Assembly (NCBI GenBank): GCA_016802295.1
Contig: JAESIW010000210.1
Coordinates: forward strand, 868,001 to 932,000
Reading direction: 5' to 3'
DNA length: 64,000 nt
Origin: Brachionus rotundiformis
Taxonomy: Eukaryota; Rotifera; Eurotatoria; Ploima; Brachionidae
Of this stretch, positions 16,656 through 24,802 are shown piece after piece (position 1 is the stretch's first letter; every line of letters starts with the position of its first letter). The position numbers and the translations under genes were made by a program. The notes beneath the pieces were generated by a model, which saw only the letters and a list, made by a program, of their open reading frames with translations, was not told the origin of the DNA and did no database searches.

Positions 16656-18029
16656 TTAATATATAATGTTATCAATATCGTACCTGCCTATTCTAAGAAT
16701 ACCAGCATTCATAAAGCAATCAGCAAACTGATTTATAAAAGAGTTGATGCTATATTTTTTATCGCTAAACATATGATTTACGCAATCATTGTCTAAGTCA
16801 TTTTCTTTTCCAATAATAATAAAATAAGGAATAAGATCTTTTTTTAGTAAAGATAATATCTTTGAAAGATTTTTTTCTTTTCTCTCTACTATGATTACTC
16901 TAACTCCATTGTTTTTTAAATTAGAATATATTTTATCTACTTTTAGATTATTATTATCAAGATGAATAATTGCTAACTGAATTGGGGCTAAAGATAATGG
17001 AAAAATTGTGGCCTGATTGTAAGTTAAATATTTATTTATAAAAACAGGTAATAGTTTATACCAAGAATGCATTAAAGTTCCATGTAAAATTATTAGTTTA
17101 TTATCATTATCTACTTTAATATTAAATCTTTGAGGATTTTTTTCATCCCACTGCATATTAAAGTTCATAATTGAGCAATCTCCTGCATCTAGCATATAAA
17201 CAGTTTTAATAGAATAATATTTTTTTGTATCTTTTACGATATTTACCAAACAAATCCCACCAACAGAAATGCAAATTTTCTGGATAATGTTTTTGTGCTT
17301 GATGATAATATCTTCCTGTATATCCATTGCAAATACCCAATCTTCACCAAAATATAATCTCATTATTTTGCTGCAATATGTAAGATTTTTGCACATAACT
17401 TCTAATGCTTCTGCATCACTACACAGTACGTGAAAATCAGGCATTGGAAATTCTCTTAATACTCGAAAGCCTTTTACTTCATCTTCCTTATAATTTCTTA
17501 AAACATTTAAGTTACTGCTAATAGCATAAGGTAACAGATGGCTTTTTATAGTTTTACCTTTTAACCATAAAAATAAACCAGGATCAGCTGCATACGATAA
17601 TCGTAATTCTTTTTTATTGTCGTTAACTTTAAACATTCTTGCATTATTTTCATATGAAGAGGTTAAATTAGCAATTTCAGATATTGAATTATTAAAAATT
17701 GTAGGAAATTGTATTTCACAAGCATTTAAGTAATGATAGTGATCTTCATTAATTTTTTCAGCTATACGATGTATAATTTGAGCTTTAGGTAAGATAGTTA
17801 AAAAACCATTTATATTATTATGTTTGCTTATAAATCTATGAGATATTGCAGTATTTAATATGTCTACTGAGCTATATTGTCTTGAATTGTCTATTCTCAG
17901 CTTAGAATCTAATACATACCCTAAAGATACATTTTTACTTTCCAAGCTATGCAATGCAGATATTCTATCTTTAAAACTACCCTTCCATATTAGTGAAGAA
18001 TCTTTATCATAAATTTCATATGCAGACAT
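16656..18029 (-). CDS. Class II aminoacyl-tRNA-synthetase-like protein (threonyl type), altered motif 3
   Basis: A 457-residue protein with the catalytic core and anticodon-binding domain of threonyl-tRNA synthetase but no TGS or editing domain. Motif 1 region: residues 75-111 (NGFLTILPKAQII...). Motif 2: about 150-203, with SYAADPGLF and FRVLREFPMPDFHVLC, closest by eye to archaeal-type ThrRS. Motif 3: GTLMHSWYKLLPVF at 317-330, where the normal GSLERF reads HSWYKL, so the ATP-binding Arg is a Lys. The C-terminal domain starts at about 342 with FPLSLAPIQLAII. It is the first gene of the island operon. It may activate an amino acid for the ATP-grasp enzyme, or be a resistance copy of ThrRS; the motif 3 change favours the first (inference). 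Confidence 0.75.
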   Translation of the reverse strand: MSAYEIYDKDSSLIWKGSFKDRISALHSLESKNVSLGYVLDSKLRIDNSRQYSSVDILNTAISHRFISKHNNINGFLTILPKAQIIHRIAEKINEDHYHYLNACEIQFPTIFNNSISEIANLTSSYENNARMFKVNDNKKELRLSYAADPGLFLWLKGKTIKSHLLPYAISSNLNVLRNYKEDEVKGFRVLREFPMPDFHVLCSDAEALEVMCKNLTYCSKIMRLYFGEDWVFAMDIQEDIIIKHKNIIQKICISVGGICLVNIVKDTKKYYSIKTVYMLDAGDCSIMNFNMQWDEKNPQRFNIKVDNDNKLIILHGTLMHSWYKLLPVFINKYLTYNQATIFPLSLAPIQLAIIHLDNNNLKVDKIYSNLKNNGVRVIIVERKEKNLSKILSLLKKDLIPYFIIIGKENDLDNDCVNHMFSDKKYSINSFINQFADCFMNAGILRIGRYDIDNIIY

Positions 18030-18055
18030 AATGTAATTATTGTTTAATTATAAAT

Positions 18056-18110
18056 AAATGGAGCCAGAACTTATAAATGGAGCCAGAACTTATAAATGGA
18101 GCCAGAACTT
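18056..18110. repeat. Three perfect 17-bp direct repeats in the island operon leader
   Basis: AAATGGAGCCAGAACTT occurs at 18056-18072, 18075-18091 and 18094-18110, a period of 19. They lie between the predicted promoter and the start codon at 18029, so they would be transcribed. In the mRNA sense each unit reads AAGTTCTGGCTCCATTT. There are no spacers, so this is not a CRISPR array. Possible roles are operator sites, an RNA-level switch, or polymerase slippage scars. Confidence 0.9.
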
Positions 18111-18139
18111 GGATTTTCACCAAGATACTCTATAAAACA

Positions 18140-18169
18140 ACTATAGCGTTTACAATATAAACTTGTCAA
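18140..18169 (-). promoter_or_regulatory. Near-consensus sigma-70 promoter of the island operon
   Basis: On the minus strand, TTGACA (18169-18164) is followed after 18 bases by TATAGT (18145-18140). Transcription would begin near 18133, leaving a leader of about 105 bases that contains the three 17-bp repeats. It is stronger by eye than most upstream regions in this window. Confidence 0.7.
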
Positions 18170-18394
18170 CAAAAAGTTTACATCAACATTCCAAAACCCC
18201 CTTCAGCACGATCAAATCTGGGGGTTTCAAAATTGCATATCTTATATATATATGATACAATCTTTAGTATATTGTTTTGTTAATAAGTGGATAACTATCT
18301 ATAACAAAATATAAATATAAAACATTGTTTAATTAAGTTATTTTAAACTTACAAGCGATTTTTAATTAACCACTAACTAATCAAAAGGCATGTT

Positions 18395-18679
18395 ATGAAA
18401 TTTGTTATAAAAGCTTACGATAAACCAAACTCGTTACAATTGCGTTTAAATACCAGAGAACAACACTTGCAATATTTAAATAGCTACAGCACTAATGTTA
18501 TAATTGCAGGGCCTTTGTTGCAAAATAACAGCCCTATAGGTAGTTGTTTGTTGGTACAATTTAGTAGCCAACAAAATTTAGATGATTTTTTGCAAAATGA
18601 TCCGTATAATAAAGTAGGTTTGTTTAACAACATACAAATACAAGAAATGGCAATTGCCGTACACAATAAGGTAAATTAA
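18395..18679 (+). CDS. YciI family protein
   Basis: A 94-residue alpha/beta ferredoxin-like protein of the YciI family. It has FVIKAYDKPNSLQLRLNTREQH at the start and GPLLQNNSPIGSCLLVQF in the middle, both typical. The conserved His-Asp pair of the family is represented by H24 and D85-like positions only loosely. The exact role is unknown; some relatives degrade chloroaromatics. AAAAGG lies six bases before the ATG. It is followed 2 bases later by the EVE gene. The tsaD-gpsA-yciI-EVE order is common in Alphaproteobacteria, so this marks the right flank of the island insertion. Confidence 0.82.
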   Translation: MKFVIKAYDKPNSLQLRLNTREQHLQYLNSYSTNVIIAGPLLQNNSPIGSCLLVQFSSQQNLDDFLQNDPYNKVGLFNNIQIQEMAIAVHNKVN

Positions 18680-18681
18680 GT

Positions 18682-19077
18682 ATGAAATATTGGTTATTAA
18701 AAACCGAACCGCACGAGTTTAGTTGGCAACAACAAATAGATAACAAAACTACAGCGTGGGACGGCGTGCGTAATTATCAAGCACGTAATTTTATGAAAGA
18801 AATGCAAGTTAACGATTTATGTTTTTTTTACCATACTGGTAATCAAAAACAAATTATGGGCTTAGTTAGGGTTATTAAGCCTTTTTATGCAGATACCGAC
18901 GAACGCTTTGTTAAAGTAGATGTAGAGTACTACCAAAGCTTTGCCAAACCAATTACCTTGGCTACTATTAAAAGCAATAGTAGTTTACAAAATATGCTTA
19001 TTTTAAAGCAACCACGGTTGTCTGTTTGCCCTGTAGATACCGCCACTGCAAACATATTGTTGCAATTAGCAGGCTAG
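18682..19077 (+). CDS. EVE domain protein (PUA-like, modified-base reader)
   Basis: A 131-residue EVE protein. Typical features are KYWLLKTEPHEFSW at the start, WDGVRNYQARNFMKEM at about 27-42, and CFFYHTGN at about 50-57, which build the PUA-like pocket. EVE domains bind modified nucleic-acid bases (known). It overlaps nothing, follows yciI by two bases, and converges on nadE. Confidence 0.93.
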   Translation: MKYWLLKTEPHEFSWQQQIDNKTTAWDGVRNYQARNFMKEMQVNDLCFFYHTGNQKQIMGLVRVIKPFYADTDERFVKVDVEYYQSFAKPITLATIKSNSSLQNMLILKQPRLSVCPVDTATANILLQLAG

Positions 19078-19122
19078 TTTTTAGTAAAAATAAATTCACA
19101 TAGTTGTTTTTTTATAACCGCA

Positions 19123-20775
19123 CTACTGGGGTGTAGTGGGGTTAAAAGCTGTGGTTAGTGGGTAGTTGTAATCTTTACCAAAAGCTTTTTTAGATACTTT
19201 AATACCAATTGCACTTTGTATGCGTTTATGGTGGCTACTGTGCAACAAGTTTAACGCTTTAGTTACATAAGCAGGGTTAAACATACTGTTTAGCTGGCTA
19301 ACGCTACGGTTTAGTTCTAGGGTGTTGTATAAAATTTCGTCTAAAATTGCATAGGGCATTAGGTTGTCTTCATCAAACTGATTATCGGCTAATTCGGCAG
19401 AAGGTTTACGGCTAATTACTTCTGTTGGCAATACATTTAGTAGCTTGGCTTTGCTATTATGCGGTATGTTGTTATTACGCCATTTGCAAATTTCGTAAAT
19501 ATCGGTTTTATATAAATCTTTTAGTAGATTAAACGCCCCTGCGGTATCGCCATATAAAGTGCAATAACCGGTTGCTACTTCTGATTTATTGCCAGTAGTT
19601 AAAACCACATAGCCGTTGTAATTATTGGCATACGCCATTATAATTTGCCCCCTAATACGTGCTTGTAAATTTTGCATTACCGTATTATTGCTTAGTTGTA
19701 AATGCGGGCTTAGGGTACTTGCATAAGATTGCACTAAGCTGTTTATTGATATTTGTTGTAAACTAAAACCTAATGTTTGTTGCATAGTAGTGGCTATTTG
19801 CAAGCTTAATGGGTTGCTGTAAGCAGAAGGCATAAACACGGTTTTTAGTTGTTTGCTACCTAAAGCATCGCACACAAGGGCTGCTGTTAAGGCACTATCT
19901 ATACCGCCAGAAAGTGCCAATAGCACACCTTTAAATTTATTGTTGTTAATAAAATCGCACAAGCCTAGCATTAATGCTTGGTAAATTAATTGATAATAAT
20001 TAGTGCTGTAAGTATTGCTAGTTAAGTTGCTGGTAACTGTATTGCTGTTGTAATTGGCTAAGCATACCTGCGGGGCAAAGCTGTTAAAAAACTGCGTAGT
20101 ATTGTTAGGGTTTTGTATAAAAGATGCACCATCAAACACTACTTCATCAAATCCGCCAACAGTATTTAGATAAATTACGGGGCAATTAAGGGTATTAATT
20201 GCTTGGGTTACCATATTTACACGGGCTTGCGATTTATTAAAATGTTTGGTAATTTCAAATGGCGATGCATTTATAGAAATACATAAATTAGGTTTATGTT
20301 GGGCTAGGCTTTGTACAAAATCTGGGTGCCATAGGTCTTCGCACACGGCTAAGGCTACTTTAACATTTTTTATGGTTATAATGTTGTTAGTTGCGGTGGT
20401 TTTAAAAAATCTATGTTCGTTAAAAACGCCATAATTTGGTAGTTTTTGTTTAATTACAACGTTACATAATTCGCCTTTATTAAACACTAATGCACAATTA
20501 TAAGCCACAGTGTTAATGTAGTATACACTGCCTACCACTAAGTAATTATTGTGGTTTTGGGTAAGTTGTTTTAGTTGGTTAATGTAGCTGGTTATTGTAG
20601 ATGCAAAGTCTGGCAATAGCAGGGCATCTTGCGGAGTGTAACCAGTTAACGATAATTCTGGGGTAACTAGTAAATCTGCAGTAATATTATTGGTGTAAAA
20701 ATCTTTAATATTATTAAAATTTTGTTTAATATTACCTACTATGTTGTGTTGTTGATACAGTGCTATGTTTAACAT
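19123..20775 (-). CDS. nadE: Glutamine-dependent NAD+ synthetase
   Basis: A 550-residue two-domain enzyme that amidates nicotinate adenine dinucleotide. The N-terminal nitrilase-type glutaminase domain (about 1-250) has the catalytic Glu, a Lys in KQKLPNY, and Cys in VCEDLWHP. The C-terminal ATP pyrophosphatase domain has ALSGGIDSALTA and the NKSEVATGYCTLYGD loop. Start ATG at 20775 is chosen because AGGAG lies five bases upstream; an upstream Met in the same frame would overlap the metallohydrolase gene by 52 bases. It completes NAD salvage with the nicotinate phosphoribosyltransferase at the left edge. Confidence 0.96.
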   Translation of the reverse strand: MLNIALYQQHNIVGNIKQNFNNIKDFYTNNITADLLVTPELSLTGYTPQDALLLPDFASTITSYINQLKQLTQNHNNYLVVGSVYYINTVAYNCALVFNKGELCNVVIKQKLPNYGVFNEHRFFKTTATNNIITIKNVKVALAVCEDLWHPDFVQSLAQHKPNLCISINASPFEITKHFNKSQARVNMVTQAINTLNCPVIYLNTVGGFDEVVFDGASFIQNPNNTTQFFNSFAPQVCLANYNSNTVTSNLTSNTYSTNYYQLIYQALMLGLCDFINNNKFKGVLLALSGGIDSALTAALVCDALGSKQLKTVFMPSAYSNPLSLQIATTMQQTLGFSLQQISINSLVQSYASTLSPHLQLSNNTVMQNLQARIRGQIIMAYANNYNGYVVLTTGNKSEVATGYCTLYGDTAGAFNLLKDLYKTDIYEICKWRNNNIPHNSKAKLLNVLPTEVISRKPSAELADNQFDEDNLMPYAILDEILYNTLELNRSVSQLNSMFNPAYVTKALNLLHSSHHKRIQSAIGIKVSKKAFGKDYNYPLTTAFNPTTPQ

Positions 20776-20783
20776 AAATTCTC

Positions 20784-21485
20784 CTAAAATAGTAATTTTC
20801 CGTTGGTTTTTAACCAATCTTGTGCTAAGTTGCAATTGTTGTAAATATTATGCAGAGTTTGCCAAAATTGTGTAGAATGATTAAAATGCAATAAATGCGT
20901 AATTTCGTGGGCAATTAGGTATTCTATTACAAAATTAGGGCATAAAGATATTCTAAAATTAATACGAATATTGCCTTTATTAGAGCAACTACCCCACTTA
21001 CTTTTGGTATCGGTTAACATAAGCTTATTAAACTTAACATTTAATTTGTGGCAATATTTATTAGCTAACATTACAAAGTATTTGCTAGCAATTTGTTTTA
21101 ACGCTTTAGTTAGCAAAGCAATAATATTATTAGCGTTGGTGTATTTTATAATTATACTATTGTTAATAATGCAAACACTATTTTTAGTGGTGTTAGATTG
21201 GCTAATGTGTATACTATATGTTTGGTTGCAACATACAATAGATTGTTTTTTTATAGCATTGTGTAAAATTGTGTTAGTGTGGTTTACCTTGCTAAGTTGT
21301 TGATTTAACCAATTAATATTGCTTAATACAAAATTATAAGCTTGTTTATAGCTAACGCCATAAGGCATACTTAGTTGCGGTTGTAGTTTGCTATTAATAC
21401 GCAACGTAAGGCGTTTAAAGTTACGTTGTTTTTTTATAGCAACGCAGTAGGTAGTATTATTGTGGTTAACTATAACTTGTTGCAT
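20784..21485 (-). CDS. YgjP-like zinc metallohydrolase (SprT/WLM-like)
   Basis: A 233-residue protein of the YgjP/DUF45 family. The zinc-binding HEITH motif occurs in YLIAHEITHLLHFNHS, with a distal His in the same stretch. A conserved KWGSCSNKGNI motif precedes it, and the N terminus carries the family's KRLTLRIN strand. The substrate is unknown; metallopeptidase or hydrolase activity is suggested by fold. It lies 8 bases upstream of nadE and downstream of ycgN, inside one minus-strand operon gltX-cysS-ycgN-this-nadE. Confidence 0.85.
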   Translation of the reverse strand: MQQVIVNHNNTTYCVAIKKQRNFKRLTLRINSKLQPQLSMPYGVSYKQAYNFVLSNINWLNQQLSKVNHTNTILHNAIKKQSIVCCNQTYSIHISQSNTTKNSVCIINNSIIIKYTNANNIIALLTKALKQIASKYFVMLANKYCHKLNVKFNKLMLTDTKSKWGSCSNKGNIRINFRISLCPNFVIEYLIAHEITHLLHFNHSTQFWQTLHNIYNNCNLAQDWLKTNGKLLF

Positions 21486-21494
21486 AGGCAGTGT

Positions 21495-21959
21495 TTATTT
21501 ATTATTAAAAAATTCATCTTCATCTTCTATAATATAATCTTGCAACCATTTACTAGCCACCGCAGGATGAACCGCTTTACCACTAACCGAATTACCGCTG
21601 GTTATGGTAGAATTAGGGTTGTTAGTTTTTAATGGGTGCCAATCAAATAGGTCTTTACCTTCGTTAACTAGCCTATAAGCACAGGTTTTAGGTAACCAAG
21701 ATATGGTTTTTACATTGCTTTTATTTAATTTTATACAATCATCTACATATTTAAAGCGTTGTTTGTAGTTGGTGCATTTGCAGGTTTTGGTGTCTAGCAA
21801 TCTGCAAGATATTTGCGTTAAAAATAATTCGTTAGTATCGGTGTAATGAATTTTTTCTAAACAACATTTACCACAACCATCGCACAGGGCTTCCCATTCT
21901 TGATTGTTTAAATCTTGCAATTTTTTATTAAGCCAAAAGTTTTTTTCTAGTTTTGCCAT
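21495..21959 (-). CDS. YcgN family cysteine-cluster protein
   Basis: A 154-residue protein with the YcgN/UPF0260 cysteine pattern: CDGCGKCC near the N terminus, then CRLLDTKTCKC and a final TCAYRL. These probably bind a metal or Fe-S cluster; the role is unknown. The start is taken at the ATG whose first base overlaps the last base of the cysS stop (21959). An earlier in-frame ATG lies inside cysS and would add five residues. Overlapping stop and start suggest translational coupling. Confidence 0.88.
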   Translation of the reverse strand: MAKLEKNFWLNKKLQDLNNQEWEALCDGCGKCCLEKIHYTDTNELFLTQISCRLLDTKTCKCTNYKQRFKYVDDCIKLNKSNVKTISWLPKTCAYRLVNEGKDLFDWHPLKTNNPNSTITSGNSVSGKAVHPAVASKWLQDYIIEDEDEFFNNK

Positions 21960-23326
21960 TATTCTGTGTGCCAAGTGGTTTTAGTTGGGGTATCTATTAG
22001 TTTTACGCCTAAGGTTAGTAATTCTGCCCTAATTTCATCTGCTTTAGCAAAGTTTTTGTTGGCTTTGGCTAAATTGCGTAATTCTATTTTTTGTTCTATT
22101 TCTGCAGGGCTAATTTTTAGCTTACTTGTTACACTTGTGGTATTGGTTGTATTGGGTAGTAAACCAAGCAAATTAGCACAAAATACAAACTGCCCTAAGC
22201 TAGCATTGGTATTGGTGTTAACTAACTGGTGCAAAGTAGCAATTGCTTTAGGGGTGTTTAAATCTGTACATAAGCTATTAATAAAGCTGGTATTTGGTTG
22301 TAAATATGCAGAATTATTTGCTATGCTATTAAATTGTTGCAAAGCTTTAGTAAATTTAGCAATAGCTTTACTGCTTTGTTGTAGTAAATTGGTAGATAAA
22401 TCTAAGCTTTGCCTATAATTGCCACTAAGCAGAGCTAATTTAATGGTTAAACCGCAATATTGTTGCAGTAGATTATTTAAAGTGGTAAAATTGCCTAAAC
22501 TTTTAGACATTTTTTGCCCATTAACTGTAATAAAACCGTTGTGTAACCAGTAATTAGCTAAAGTGGTAGTGTTGTTGGCACAACAGCTTTGGGCGTTTTC
22601 ATTTTCGTGGTGCGGAAACATTAAATCTTTACCACCAGCATGAATATCTATAGTGTTGCCTAGCAAAGCTTGTATCATAGCCGAACACTCTATATGCCAA
22701 CCTGGTCTGCCATAGATATTTACTTCTTTAAAATCCCAGCCTTCTTGGTTAGCATCAGATGGTTTCCACAATACAAAATCTAGCGGGTTAGTTTTGTTTT
22801 CTGCTACTTCTATACGTACGCCTTTTAGCAAACTTTGCATAGAATTGTTAGAAATTTTGCCGTAATTATTAAACTTTTTAACATTAAAATATACAGTATT
22901 ATTGCTAATATAGGCGTAATTATTTTTTAACAAAGTATTAATTAACTGTTGCATATTAGCAATGTATTGTGTAGCTTTAGGTTGAAAGTTAGGTTGTAGT
23001 ATATTAAGATTAGATACATCGGCATAATAATAATTTATATACTTAGTGGTAATATTACTAATAGATGTATTTTCTAACTTAGCTTGTTGCATAATTTTAT
23101 CGTCAATATCGGTAAAATTAGTGGCGTACATAACATTGTTATTGCCGTAAATAAAGCGCAGTAATCTAAACAAAACATCAAACACTACTATTGGTCTGGC
23201 GTTGCCTACATGTATATAATTATAAACTGTAGGGCCACAAACATACATGGTTACATTATTAGCGTTTATAGGCTTAAATGGTTGTAAGCTATTGGTTAAC
23301 GAGTTATATAGTTGCAATGTATACAT
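21959..23326 (-). CDS. cysS: Cysteinyl-tRNA synthetase
   Basis: Class I aminoacyl-tRNA synthetase charging tRNA-Cys; 455 residues, normal length. HIGH-type motif HVGNARP at about residues 40-46 and KMSKSLGN at about 266. Zinc ligands include the Cys in VCGPTVYNYIHVG, Cys209-like GWHIECSAM and HHENE. The C terminus has the helical DALR-like bundle. It lies 6 bases after gltX. Confidence 0.97.
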   Translation of the reverse strand: MYTLQLYNSLTNSLQPFKPINANNVTMYVCGPTVYNYIHVGNARPIVVFDVLFRLLRFIYGNNNVMYATNFTDIDDKIMQQAKLENTSISNITTKYINYYYADVSNLNILQPNFQPKATQYIANMQQLINTLLKNNYAYISNNTVYFNVKKFNNYGKISNNSMQSLLKGVRIEVAENKTNPLDFVLWKPSDANQEGWDFKEVNIYGRPGWHIECSAMIQALLGNTIDIHAGGKDLMFPHHENENAQSCCANNTTTLANYWLHNGFITVNGQKMSKSLGNFTTLNNLLQQYCGLTIKLALLSGNYRQSLDLSTNLLQQSSKAIAKFTKALQQFNSIANNSAYLQPNTSFINSLCTDLNTPKAIATLHQLVNTNTNASLGQFVFCANLLGLLPNTTNTTSVTSKLKISPAEIEQKIELRNLAKANKNFAKADEIRAELLTLGVKLIDTPTKTTWHTE

Positions 23327-23332
23327 ATTTAT

Positions 23333-24703
23333 TTAGTTATTTAATGCTTGTTGTAATCTGGCGGTTACTAAATTTTTACCTAATAATAGTATTAAAATTT
23401 TAAACTCCATACCGCTATGCAAACCAGTAAGGGCTAAACGTAAAGATGTAAAAATATCTTTATTAGCATAATTGTGTTGTTTTATGCTTTGTAGCCATTG
23501 GCTCCATGTGGTTTCGTTCCATTGGGTTTGTGGCATGGTGCTTAGGGCGGTTTGTATAATTTGGGTGTTAATTTGGCTGGCAAAGGGTGCCGTATTTATG
23601 GTATTATGCACTATGTTGTGCCATGTTGCAATATCGCTAAAATCTTTAATGTTGGCTTTTATGTTATCCCAAAAATCTTGGCTTATGTTTATATTAAACA
23701 AATTTTGCACCATGTTTTGAATTTGATTAAACGGATGATTTTGCAACAAACTAACGTTTAATGATTTTAACTTAGTTAAACTTAATTGCACGGTAGATTT
23801 ACTGTATTTAGTAATGTCAAAACTGTTAGTAATATCTTGCATGCTGTTGTATGTGGTGTTGTTTTCGCTTAAACCTAGTGTAAACAAAGTGGTGTTAATT
23901 GCTAGTGGCAGTATACCTTGTTGTTTTAGGCTTTTAATACTTAAAGAGTTATCACGCTTAGAAAAAGGCATACCTTGTTCGTTTACTACCATAGAAAAAT
24001 GGGCAAATTGCGGTAGTTTATAATCTACATTTAATACATCGGCCACGGCTTTAAACATTTGAATTTGCACTGCGGTGTTAACTATGTGGTCTTCGCCCCG
24101 TACAATGTGCGATATTTGCTTATCTAAATCATCTATTACAGAAGTTAAAATGTATAAAAATATACCGTCTTCTCTTATAATTACGGGGTCTGATATGTGC
24201 TCGGCTTTAAAGTCTAAATTGCCTTTTATAAGGTCGTTCCAACTAATATTACCTGCAGACATTTTAAAACGATAATGAGGCTTTCTGCCTTCTGCAATAT
24301 ATTGTTTTTGTTTTTCTTGCTTTAGGTTTAATGCCTCTCTATCGTAAATAGGAGGTTGCTTTTTAGCTAGTTGTAGCTTTTTTTTGTAATCAAGTTCTTC
24401 TGGGGTTTCGTAACATTTGTATACGTAACCTTTTTGTTCTAACAAATTTAAAACTTCGTTGTAGCGTGGTAGACGGTCTAGCTGTTGGCATTCTTCTTGC
24501 CAAATGTAGCCTAGCCAAGTAAGGTCGCTTTTAATGGAGTCTATATATTCTTGTTTAGACCGCTTTACATCGGTATTATCTATTCTAAGTAAAAACGATC
24601 CATTTAAACTTTTTGCTAAAAAATAGTTTAAGGCAGCCGCACGAATGTTGCCTAAGTGTAAGTGCCCTGTTGGGCTTGGTGCAAATCTAACTTTAATTGT
24701 CAT
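23333..24703 (-). CDS. gltX: Glutamyl-tRNA synthetase
   Basis: Class I synthetase, 456 residues. HIGH-type motif is HLGNIRA at residues 16-22 after FAPSPTG; the KMSKS counterpart reads FSKRDN, typical for GluRS. Other family motifs are FLLRIDNTD and HIVRGEDHI. It may be discriminating or non-discriminating; Alphaproteobacteria often have two GluRS copies, and this one cannot be sorted from the fragment context alone. First gene of the operon running to nadE, with a good promoter upstream. Confidence 0.96.
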   Translation of the reverse strand: MTIKVRFAPSPTGHLHLGNIRAAALNYFLAKSLNGSFLLRIDNTDVKRSKQEYIDSIKSDLTWLGYIWQEECQQLDRLPRYNEVLNLLEQKGYVYKCYETPEELDYKKKLQLAKKQPPIYDREALNLKQEKQKQYIAEGRKPHYRFKMSAGNISWNDLIKGNLDFKAEHISDPVIIREDGIFLYILTSVIDDLDKQISHIVRGEDHIVNTAVQIQMFKAVADVLNVDYKLPQFAHFSMVVNEQGMPFSKRDNSLSIKSLKQQGILPLAINTTLFTLGLSENNTTYNSMQDITNSFDITKYSKSTVQLSLTKLKSLNVSLLQNHPFNQIQNMVQNLFNINISQDFWDNIKANIKDFSDIATWHNIVHNTINTAPFASQINTQIIQTALSTMPQTQWNETTWSQWLQSIKQHNYANKDIFTSLRLALTGLHSGMEFKILILLLGKNLVTARLQQALNN

Positions 24704-24742
24704 AATTTTTATTGTGGTTAATTTAATTAAAAACCTGTTATA

Positions 24743-24771
24743 AGTATAGTGTTTTTTGTGGGTTTAGTCAA
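24743..24771 (-). promoter_or_regulatory. Sigma-70 promoter upstream of gltX
   Basis: Minus-strand TTGACT (24771-24766), a 17-base spacer, then TATACT (24748-24743). It would start the gltX-cysS-ycgN-YgjP-nadE transcript about 30-35 bases before the gltX ATG. Confidence 0.65.
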
Positions 24772-24802
24772 ACTAACTTAGTTAAGCTAACAGGCAAAGC
24801 TA

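Larger units (their letters stand above)
18030..18394. other. Right-hand intergenic region of island
   Basis: A 365-base stretch between the divergent aaRS-like gene and yciI. It contains the repeats, the minus-strand promoter and an 8-bp hairpin AAACCCCC/GGGGGTTT (18194-18201 with 18220-18227, 18-base loop). An ATATAT stretch lies near 18245. No protein gene, tRNA or clear integrase remnant is seen. Confidence 0.6.

Noticed and set aside
16656..18029. The aaRS-like gene as the housekeeping threonyl-tRNA synthetase
   Set aside because: It lacks TGS and editing domains, has a changed motif 3, and sits in an accessory operon.
18056..18110. Short regular repeats as a CRISPR array
   Set aside because: Units are separated by only two bases, with no spacers and no cas genes.
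19105..19140. Hairpin between the EVE gene and nadE as a terminator
   Set aside because: The six-bp stem lies inside the nadE stop region, and a T-run does not follow on the needed side of either strand.
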